From Streptosporangiaceae bacterium (lineage in GTDB: Bacteria; Actinomycetota; Actinomycetes; Streptosporangiales; Streptosporangiaceae), in contig JASHTQ010000352.1 in the NCBI GenBank assembly GCA_030040475.1, positions 1 through 7,011 of the forward strand: 7,011 nt of DNA, read 5' to 3'. The position numbers and the translations under genes were made by a program. The stretch's first letter is position 1. The number at the start of each line of letters is the position of its first letter. The notes beneath the pieces are model-generated. The model ran no database searches and was not told the DNA's origin. It saw nothing but the letters and a program-made list of their open reading frames with translations. Below are positions 1 to 4,346 of the stretch, piece after piece.

Positions 1-1296
1 CCGCCGGCCGACGGCCGGCTGCTGCCGGGCATCACGCGCGCAGCGGTTCTCCGGCTGGCCGCAGCCGCGGGTCTCCGCGCCGAGGTCACCCCGCTCACCC
101 GCCGCGAGCTGGCAACCGCCAGCGAGGTATTCCTCACCAATTCAGTCCACGGCCTGCTGCCCGTCCGGTCCGTGGGCGGCACGGTGATAGCCGCGGCACC
201 CGGACCCGCCACCGCCCGGCTGACCACAGCGCTCGCCGCTGACACAGCCGATCCCGCCGGTTCCGGACCCCGGGCTTCCCGTCAGCACGTTCCGCGAAGC
301 GTCCGGTGCGAGCCAGCTCAGGCACGTCGCGGCACAACCGCGACGACGGTGATCCTCATCGACAACTACGACTCCTTCACCTACAACCTCGCCCACTACC
401 TGGCGTCAGCCGGGTGCGCCGTCGAGGTCGTCCGCAACGACGAGGTCACCGCCGGCCAGATCGCCGACCGTGGCCCCGCCGGGGTAGTGATCTCCCCCGG
501 ACCCTGCGCGCCCGCCGACGCCGGGATCAGCATCGACGCCGTCCGCGCGTGTGCTGGTTCCGGCATTCCGCTGCTCGGGATCTGCCTCGGGCACCAGGCC
601 ATCGCCGCCTGCTATGGCGCCGCCATTATCACCGCGCCAGGGCCAGTGCACGGCCGGACCTCGGTGATTACCCACGACGGCCGCGGCCTCCTCGAGGGCC
701 TGCCGCTCCGGTTCACGGCGACCCGCTATCACTCCCTGATCGTCGACGAGCAGACCCTGCCTCCGTGCCTCTGCGTCACTGCCCGGACCCGCGGCGGGCT
801 ACCGATGGCGCTGCGGCATGCCACCCTGCCCATCGACGGCCTGCAGTTCCACCCCGAATCCATCCTCACCAGGCCTGGCCAGACGATCATCACCAGCTTC
901 GCCAGACGATGCGCAGGCATGAACCGAGACGACAGGCGCGATCATTTATGGCGGGAATATCGAGTCGTCCTGGAGCAGGTCGGCCCATCGCTGGTCGTAG
1001 TCGGGATGGCGGCAGTAGCCGAAGAGCAGGATCCGCAGCTCGAACCGCGCGGGCAGCCTCCGTGCGGACAGCGTCCGGAGGAGCTCATCGACGACCGCGA
1101 CCTGAGCGGCGACGCCTGGCCGCGGCCGGCCGCCGGGGTCTTGCTCGTCCCGGGTCCACATCCTCGCCAGATCCTCGGTGAGACGGGCGGTCAGGAAGGT
1201 GATCAAGCCATCGAGCAGGGTCGCGGTCGGATCATCGGTGTCGTGCTGCGGCACGTTGCTGTGCTGCATCCGCGCTCATCCCTCGCGAGCTCGTGA
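1..1296 (+). CDS. pabA: PabC-PabA fusion: aminodeoxychorismate lyase C-terminus fused to glutamine amidotransferase (5' end outside window)
   Basis: One frame is open from the first base to TGA at 1294-1296 (431 residues visible). Residues 1-85 look like the C-terminal part of a class IV aminotransferase/4-amino-4-deoxychorismate lyase (LLPGITR at 7-13, SEVFLTNS at 41-48, then GLLPVR); the catalytic lysine lies upstream of the window. After a roughly 30-residue linker, residues 117-305 are a class I glutamine amidotransferase: VILIDNYDSFTYNL, SPGPCAP (165-171), nucleophile elbow GICLGHQ with Cys195, and QFHPES with His284/Glu286. This domain supplies ammonia to chorismate to make aminodeoxychorismate, which the lyase turns into p-aminobenzoate for folate. 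TrpG is similar in sequence, but the attached lyase domain favours PabA. No stop separates the domains; GTG at 349 has no clear ribosome site, so a true fusion is likely. A PabB domain may lie upstream. The last ~125 residues match no amidotransferase and lie antisense to another gene, so the true end is doubtful. Confidence 0.85.
   Translation, partial: PPADGRLLPGITRAAVLRLAAAAGLRAEVTPLTRRELATASEVFLTNSVHGLLPVRSVGGTVIAAAPGPATARLTTALAADTADPAGSGPRASRQHVPRSVRCEPAQARRGTTATTVILIDNYDSFTYNLAHYLASAGCAVEVVRNDEVTAGQIADRGPAGVVISPGPCAPADAGISIDAVRACAGSGIPLLGICLGHQAIAACYGAAIITAPGPVHGRTSVITHDGRGLLEGLPLRFTATRYHSLIVDEQTLPPCLCVTARTRGGLPMALRHATLPIDGLQFHPESILTRPGQTIITSFARRCAGMNRDDRRDHLWREYRVVLEQVGPSLVVVGMAAVAEEQDPQLEPRGQPPCGQRPEELIDDRDLSGDAWPRPAAGVLLVPGPHPRQILGETGGQEGDQAIEQGRGRIIGVVLRHVAVLHPRSSLASS
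946..1269 (-). CDS. DUF6221-like small protein under a cobalamin riboswitch
   Basis: A 107-aa protein, ATG at 1269 to TAA at 946-948. The N-terminal helix LITFLTARLTEDLARMW (22-38) and the C-terminal motif LRILLFGYCRHPDYDQRW with HPDY at 88-91 match my memory of the actinobacterial DUF6221 family, where a segment like LxxFLxARLDED is followed by LRLLALPYADHPDY. The function of that family is unknown to me. No signal peptide or membrane segment is visible; it is probably cytosolic. A GCGAGGG ribosome site lies about 10 bases before the ATG. The gene is the first one downstream of a minus-strand cobalamin riboswitch that ends about 58 bases before the start codon, so its expression is probably B12-controlled. 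It lies entirely antisense to the 3' end of the pabC-pabA frame. It is the more convincing of the two frames here because its motifs match a family, whereas the opposite-strand tail matches none. Confidence 0.7.
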   Translation of the reverse strand: MQHSNVPQHDTDDPTATLLDGLITFLTARLTEDLARMWTRDEQDPGGRPRPGVAAQVAVVDELLRTLSARRLPARFELRILLFGYCRHPDYDQRWADLLQDDSIFPP

Positions 1297-1326
1297 TCGG
1301 AATCGGGACGGCCGCCCCGATGCAAT

Positions 1327-1480
1327 GGCAGGTCTTCGGGCTCCCGGGCACGTCTGTCGCCAGACACCTACTGGGCGCCGCTTCCCAGGTCTCGTCGTGC
1401 TCGACCCAGTGCTGATGACGCCGGTCGTTCCCAGATACCGCTGCGGGGCAGCCCCGGATTCACACCGGGTTCCCTCTTGC
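1327..1480 (-). promoter_or_regulatory. Cobalamin riboswitch (minus strand), upstream of DUF6221 gene
   Basis: Read on the minus strand, the segment starts GCAAGAGGGAA (1480-1470), continues CCGGTGtgAATCCGG, then GGCTGCCCCGCAGCGGTA, GGGAACGACCG, CACTGGG, CCTGGGAAGCG, and ends with the B12 box AGCCCGAAGACCTGCC (1342-1327). Order, spacing and overall length of about 150 nt are those of a full cobalamin riboswitch aptamer of the btuB type. Such elements bind adenosyl- or methylcobalamin and normally repress expression when B12 is plentiful. A CGGG/CCCG hairpin is possible just after the aptamer and before the GAGGG ribosome site of the 1269 start; I cannot tell whether control is transcriptional or translational. 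Confidence 0.9.
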
Positions 1481-1520
1481 GACGACCGATCCGAGAACCG
1501 GTCGAACCACTGCAGACGCC

Positions 1521-1557
1521 ATCGTACCGCCCGAAATGGCGTTGCTAAATACGCAAC
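1521..1557 (-). promoter_or_regulatory. Candidate minus-strand promoter and GTTGC inverted repeat between the two riboswitches
   Basis: On the minus strand TACGAT (1526-1521) is a fair -10 box about 40 bases before the riboswitch start; no good -35 box is found at 17-18 bases. Nearby is GTTGC-N7-GCAAC (1541-1545 / 1553-1557), a 5-bp inverted repeat in an AT-rich patch that could be an operator or part of either divergent promoter. Weak evidence; based on position and base content. Confidence 0.3.
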
Positions 1558-1560
1558 CCA

Positions 1561-1590
1561 TTGACGAGGGCGCAACAGAGTTCTTACCCT
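1561..1590 (+). promoter_or_regulatory. Candidate promoter for the plus-strand riboswitch transcript
   Basis: TTGACG (1561-1566) and TACCCT (1585-1590) are separated by 18 bases, a reasonable actinobacterial housekeeping-type promoter. Transcription would begin near 1597, just before the riboswitch P1 stem at about 1603. The agreement with the riboswitch 5' end raises confidence. Confidence 0.5.
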
Positions 1591-1602
1591 CCTGAGGGAG
1601 CG

Positions 1603-1746
1603 TTGCAGGGACGGGAAGTCGGTGGAAGCCCGACGCGGTCCTCGCCACTGTGACCGGGGAGCAGACGCCCCTTGTGAGCCACTGGATCTTCGGATCTGGG
1701 AAGGCCGGGCCGACGCGTCGATCCGGAAGCCAGGAGACCGCCTGCA
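1603..1746 (+). promoter_or_regulatory. Cobalamin riboswitch (plus strand), upstream of GcvT/DmdA-like gene
   Basis: Conserved blocks appear in order: GGGAAGTCGGTGGAAGCCCGA, GCGGTCCTCGCCACTGTGA (GCCACTG at 1644-1650), GCCACTGG (1678-1685), CTGGGAAGGCC, and the B12 box AGCCAGGAGACC (1728-1739). A P1 stem can form from GCAGG (1605-1609) and CCTGC (1741-1745). This is the form common in actinobacteria (GCCACTGTGACCGGGGAGC-like core). It should lower expression of the downstream gene when cobalamin is abundant. The aptamer ends about 40 bases before the ATG at 1785. Confidence 0.93.
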
Positions 1747-1784
1747 TCGCGATGGTTGGCCGGTCCACGAGAGATGGAGGTCTC
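1734..1784 (+). promoter_or_regulatory. Ribosome binding site and possible expression platform of the riboswitch
   Basis: GGAGGT (1776-1781) lies 3 bases before ATG 1785 and fixes that start. The bases GGTCTC (1779-1784) are exactly complementary to GAGACC (1734-1739) inside the B12 box, and GAGA (1771-1774) can pair with TCTC (1781-1784), placing the Shine-Dalgarno in a small loop. Either pairing could hide the ribosome site, so control is probably translational. The direction of the switch is inferred, not shown. Confidence 0.5.
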
Positions 1785-3113
1785 ATGACACTCAGCGATG
1801 CCCACGCCCCCGGACGGAACGTTCCCACCGTCGACCAGTCCGACCGGCTGGTGCCCGTCAACCTGCGGCAGAGCGGCCCGACGCCCGTCGAGCTCCTGAT
1901 CTCGACTCGCATCCGCAAGTCCCCCTACTGGCACCTCTCGGTAGAGGCCGGCTGCTGGCGAGCCGAGGTGTACAACCGCGTCTACCACCCGCGTGGGTTC
2001 GTCCGCCACGAGGACGGCGGACCGATGGTCGAGTACGACGCGCTTGTCAACCACGTCACCATGTGGGACGTCGCCGTCGAGCGACAGATCCGGGTCCTGG
2101 GACCCGACGCCGAATCGTTCGTGAACTACGTGATCACCCGGGATGCCACCAAGATTCCTCCGCTGCGGGCTCGATACGTGATCCTCTGCAATCAGCACGG
2201 CGGCATTCTCAATGACCCGGTGCTGCTGCGGCTGTCCGAGCAGGAGTTCTGGTTCAGCCTGTCCGACTCCGACCTGATGTACTGGCTGCAAGGAGTCAAC
2301 GTCGGGACGGGATTCGACGTCGAGATCAGGGAAATTGACGTCTGTCCCGTCCAGATCCAGGGACCGAAATCAGAGGCGCTGCTGATCGACCTAGTCGGGC
2401 CAGCAGTCGCGGAGATCCCGTCGTACGGTCTGTATGAAGGCGAGATAGGCGGCCATCCCGTTGTGGTATCCCAGACCGGGTTCACCGGTGAGAAGGGGTA
2501 CGAGATCTACCTGCGGGATGCAACACTGCACGCCGAGGACATGTGGAACGCGGTGCTCGAGGCGGGCAAGAAGCACCAGCTCATGGTGATCGCTCCTGCC
2601 CACCACCGCCGGATCGCCGCCGGCATCCTGTCGTGGGGGCAAGACATGGATAACGAGACCCTGCCCTTCCAGGTCAACCTTGGCTACCAGGTTCCCCGCA
2701 CCAAGGAGGCAGACTACGTCGGCAAGGCCGCGCTCGAGGCCGCTCGCGCGCAGCTCGAGGCCGGCCACCCGCCCTACGTGCACACGCTGGTCGGCCTGCG
2801 GCTCGGCGGCCGTCCCATCGTCGAGTACGCACCGGACTTCTGGCTCGTCAGCGAGGGTGCCGATGAACCTGCCGTCGGCTACGTGACCTCACCGTGGTAC
2901 TCGCCGGAACTCCAGACGAACATCGCGATGGCGCACGTCCCGGTCGCCTTGTCGGAGCTGGGGACGCAGCTGCACGTCCACCTTCCCGATCGGTACGCCG
3001 ACAGCCCAGGCCGACCGGTAGAGGCCACGGTCGTGGAGATGCCGTTCCGCCCTTCGGTGAACCCCAACACGCGCGAGCGGCTGCACGCGGCGGGACTCGA
3101 CTCAGCTACCTGA
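1785..3113 (+). CDS. GcvT/DmdA-like tetrahydrofolate-dependent demethylase or aminomethyltransferase
   Basis: A 442-aa cytosolic protein; ATG 1785 is chosen because GGAGGT precedes it, although the frame stays open back through the riboswitch. It has the two-part GcvT fold: folate-binding N-terminal domain with TRIRKSPYW (41-49), VTMWDVAVERQ (91-101), GGILNDPVLLRL (139-150, at the place of the catalytic-Asp DD motif of glycine cleavage T-protein), VQIQGPKS (189-196) and GFTGEKGYEIY (232-242), then RRIAAGILSWGQDMD and a C-terminal GcvT barrel (GLRLGGRPI, VGYVTSPWYSP). The ND-P form and WDVAVERQ are typical of the DMSP demethylase/O-demethylase-like branch rather than true GcvT. Such enzymes move a methyl or aminomethyl group from a small O-, S- or N-methyl substrate to tetrahydrofolate. 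The substrate cannot be read from the sequence. No gcvH, gcvP or metF neighbour is present. B12 control may reflect the need for B12-dependent methionine synthase to recycle 5-methyl-folate. Confidence 0.85.
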   Translation: MTLSDAHAPGRNVPTVDQSDRLVPVNLRQSGPTPVELLISTRIRKSPYWHLSVEAGCWRAEVYNRVYHPRGFVRHEDGGPMVEYDALVNHVTMWDVAVERQIRVLGPDAESFVNYVITRDATKIPPLRARYVILCNQHGGILNDPVLLRLSEQEFWFSLSDSDLMYWLQGVNVGTGFDVEIREIDVCPVQIQGPKSEALLIDLVGPAVAEIPSYGLYEGEIGGHPVVVSQTGFTGEKGYEIYLRDATLHAEDMWNAVLEAGKKHQLMVIAPAHHRRIAAGILSWGQDMDNETLPFQVNLGYQVPRTKEADYVGKAALEAARAQLEAGHPPYVHTLVGLRLGGRPIVEYAPDFWLVSEGADEPAVGYVTSPWYSPELQTNIAMAHVPVALSELGTQLHVHLPDRYADSPGRPVEATVVEMPFRPSVNPNTRERLHAAGLDSAT

Positions 3114-3124
3114 GGCGTCGACAT

Positions 3125-3144
3125 CCGGTTGCCGGGTGCACCGG
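3125..3144 (+). terminator. Weak hairpin just after the GcvT-like gene
   Basis: CCGGT (3125-3129) can pair with ACCGG (3140-3144) across a 10-base loop, 11 bases past the stop codon. The stem is short and has no U-run; it could be a weak terminator or chance in GC-rich DNA. Confidence 0.25.
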
Positions 3145-3145
3145 G

Positions 3146-3196
3146 CGTGTGTTTCAGCTAAGAGAGTCCTTAACGAAACACGTGTTGCAATATATT
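3146..3196 (+). promoter_or_regulatory. CGTGTT half-site cluster and AT-rich -10-like box upstream of exporter gene
   Basis: CGTGTTTC (3146-3153) and GAAACACG (3175-3182) form a perfect 8-bp inverted repeat with a 21-base loop. The second arm overlaps the 10-bp palindrome AACACGTGTT (3177-3186), and CGTGTTGC (3181-3188) repeats the first arm with one change. TATATT (3191-3196) follows and could be a -10 box, but no matching -35 is seen. The three CGTGTT half-sites look like a regulator binding array; a leader hairpin is the alternative. Confidence 0.4.
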
Positions 3197-3214
3197 ACGG
3201 ACGGCGGACTAGCC

Positions 3215-3244
3215 TTGACAGTCATCCTATTAGGATTTTACGCT
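3215..3244 (+). promoter_or_regulatory. Candidate promoter with a 13-bp palindrome in the spacer
   Basis: A perfect -35 box TTGACA (3215-3220) is followed after 18 bases by TACGCT (3239-3244). The spacer holds ATCCTATTAGGAT (3224-3236), a perfect 6-1-6 palindrome, the classic position for a repressor that blocks polymerase. The transcript would have a leader of about 60 bases before ATG 3313. Which regulator binds is unknown; the TAGG half is only loosely like DtxR-family sites. Confidence 0.45.
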
Positions 3245-3312
3245 CCTTCCACCTCGCAAGCGACCGCCCCGCCGGAAGGCAGGGAACAGCAAAACCGAAA
3301 GGTCGAAGCAGC

Positions 3313-3963
3313 ATGGGTGGTTTCAATTACACGGCTTTCCTTCTCCTGGGCGTCGATTCGCTGATTGCCTGCATTGTCACGGGGCCAATGTTCATCAGGC
3401 AGCGGCATCCCGGGCACAGTGAGCTGAGGTCGCCGGACGAGCAAAAGCACCCAGCACAGTGGAAGTGGTGGGCGATCGGGGGTGTGTCGGCCCTGGCAGT
3501 GCCGTACGGGCTTTCGTACGGAGCCGGAGACGGAATCGGGTACCTGATCGGCACCCTGTTTCACTTCTCCGTGTCGGACGCGCTCAGTTCGGTGCTGGAG
3601 ACCACGCTGCTTGTCGCGCTCGGCCTCTACTGGATCGGGATCTACCTCGTCGCGAGGAAGATGCAGGGATCGGAGCGGCTGCAAAGATGGTCGTGGCGGG
3701 GCATCTGGATCCTGCCGGTGGCCCTGAGCATCGACAACCTGACCTACGGCGCGGTCACCGGCGTGCCCGCGCACGACTCGGTCTGGGCCTCGGCGGGCCT
3801 GCAGGCGCTGGCCAGCGCCGGCCTGGGCCTGATCGGCCTCGCGGTCGGAATCGGCCTCGCGGTGCTGATCCCTGCGCTGCGCACTCGGATGTACCGCACG
3901 TTCGGGATCGTCGGCGTCGGCGTGATCGCCACGGCGGCTCTGCTGGCCTACACGGGCTGGTAG
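3313..3963 (+). CDS. Six-TM MntP/LysE-like membrane protein, probable cation exporter
   Basis: A 216-aa integral membrane protein. ATG 3313 was chosen over upstream starts because GAAAGG sits 10 bases before it and the first membrane segment begins at once; the upstream in-frame stretch holds the promoter elements. Six hydrophobic segments lie near residues 6-28, 53-72, 92-114, 130-150, 160-188 and 198-215, with a polar loop at 29-51. Segments 1 and 4 carry related motifs, LGVDSLIACIVTG (Asp15) and LSIDNLTYGAVTG (Asp141). Two three-helix halves, each with a membrane-buried Asp in a (G/S)xD(S/N)L motif, are the hallmark of MntP manganese exporters and related CadD/LysE-superfamily proteins. 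The family fit is by architecture and motif only; the ion is not determined and could be Mn, Cd, Co or Ni. It appears to be transcribed alone, separated from the GcvT-like gene by 199 bases with its own promoter signals, and ends in a strong hairpin. Confidence 0.7.
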   Translation: MGGFNYTAFLLLGVDSLIACIVTGPMFIRQRHPGHSELRSPDEQKHPAQWKWWAIGGVSALAVPYGLSYGAGDGIGYLIGTLFHFSVSDALSSVLETTLLVALGLYWIGIYLVARKMQGSERLQRWSWRGIWILPVALSIDNLTYGAVTGVPAHDSVWASAGLQALASAGLGLIGLAVGIGLAVLIPALRTRMYRTFGIVGVGVIATAALLAYTGW

Positions 3964-3970
3964 ACCAATC

Positions 3971-4011
3971 GCGGGCTACCCCGGTCGCGCCCGCGGACTG
4001 GGGTAGCCCGC
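3971..4011 (+). terminator. Strong hairpin terminator after the exporter gene
   Basis: GCGGGCTACCCC (3971-3982) and GGGGTAGCCCGC (4000-4011) are perfect 12-bp complements; a G-U pair and three more pairs extend the stem to 16, leaving a 9-base loop. It starts 7 bases after the stop codon at 3961-3963. No U-run follows, as is usual for actinobacterial terminators. It abuts the end of the minus-strand remnant at 4013, so it may have served both directions. Confidence 0.8.
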
Positions 4012-4012
4012 A

Positions 4013-4100
4013 TCACCAGGTAAGCGTGGCCCAGACGACCCTGCCGCCGTCGCCGGTCGTCTTGGTCCCCCAGCCGTTCGATCCGGCAAGCGCTGCTGGA
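4013..4100 (-). pseudogene. Probable remnant of an RsbW-like HATPase C-terminus
   Basis: On the minus strand, a frame ending TGA at 4013-4015 encodes a tail reading GWGTKTTGDGGRVVWATLTW. This is the usual C-terminal pattern (DRWGxxxxxxGGKxVWAEL) of small actinobacterial ATP-binding anti-sigma/histidine-kinase-like proteins. Upstream of it in the same frame nothing resembles the ATP-binding N and G boxes, so only the last ~25 residues seem to survive. The match is short and from memory; chance is possible. The full frame runs from an ATG at 4231 and could instead encode an unknown 72-aa protein, but its start lies inside a hairpin and its composition looks random. Confidence 0.35.
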
Positions 4101-4181
4101 CACGTTCGCCCCGCGGATCGCACCTGCCGCAACCGCCGCATCTCACCTGCCTCACCCGCCCCTGCCATCCGCCGCCGGCCG

Positions 4182-4229
4182 GATCGTGGGTCAAAACCTC
4201 CCCGATAAGGGCGGTAACGACCCACGATC
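4182..4229. repeat. Perfect 11-bp inverted repeat with inner stem
   Basis: GATCGTGGGTC (4182-4192) and GACCCACGATC (4219-4229) are perfect complements around 26 bases. The interior adds ACC/GGT (4196-4198/4213-4215) and CCC/GGG (4200-4202/4209-4211) around a loop. On RNA this is a long near-continuous hairpin. It may be a terminator, a small non-autonomous element, or the end of a lost insertion sequence; there are no flanking target repeats that I can see. Confidence 0.5.
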
Positions 4230-4313
4230 ATGACAACCTCGCGAGGCCAGCCGGATACTGGCCGATGCGGTGCAGCGTTCGTGTTAGCGCCCGATCCTCG
4301 ACCCGAACGGCGC

Positions 4314-4329
4314 GCGGCGTCTGCGCCGC
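4314..4329 (-). terminator. Hairpin downstream of the chrB_N-like gene
   Basis: GCGGCG (4314-4319) and CGCCGC (4324-4329) form a 6-bp stem with a 4-base loop, 17 bases past the minus-strand stop codon at 4347. GC-rich and without a U-run; a plausible factor-independent or pause-type terminator. Confidence 0.4.
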
Positions 4330-4346
4330 CGGACCCTGACGGCTGG

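Larger units (their letters stand above)
4012..4346. other. Gene-poor stretch between convergent exporter and chrB_N-like genes
   Basis: About 335 bases with no intact gene I can support. It holds the HATPase-like remnant at its left end, a long inverted repeat at 4182-4229, a 5-bp hairpin (GCCAG/CTGGC around 4247-4263) and a GC-rich hairpin at 4314-4329. The mixture of a gene remnant and inverted repeats suggests a decayed segment. Confidence 0.5.

Noticed and set aside
349..930. Separate pabA gene starting at GTG 349
   Set aside because: No stop between the lyase-like and amidotransferase parts and no ribosome site before 349; a fusion is simpler, though internal initiation cannot be excluded.
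306..1181. Plus-strand frame of 291 codons overlapping pabA
   Set aside because: Arg/Pro/His-rich translation without motifs; the frame beside it encodes an intact amidotransferase.
1178..1564. Plus-strand frame of 128 codons
   Set aside because: It runs antisense through the minus-strand cobalamin riboswitch and has no family-like motif.
1650..1784. Extension of the GcvT-like protein by 45 residues to an ATG at 1650
   Set aside because: This stretch is inside the cobalamin riboswitch, and ATG 1785 has a strong GGAGGT site.
1584..2291. Minus-strand frame of 235 codons opposite the GcvT-like gene and plus-strand riboswitch
   Set aside because: Antisense frame of the kind common in GC-rich genes; the opposite strand has clear motifs and a riboswitch.
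3136..3312. Extension of the membrane protein by 59 residues
   Set aside because: The added residues would be encoded by promoter and operator-like elements; GAAAGG precedes ATG 3313 and the first membrane helix starts right after it.
3245..3312. A metal riboswitch (such as yybP-ykoY or M-box) in the exporter leader
   Set aside because: The leader is only about 70 bases and I see none of the conserved cores of these classes.
3459..4208. Plus-strand frame of 249 codons across the membrane gene
   Set aside because: It crosses the strong terminator hairpin and is Arg/Pro-rich; the neighbouring frame encodes six clear membrane segments.
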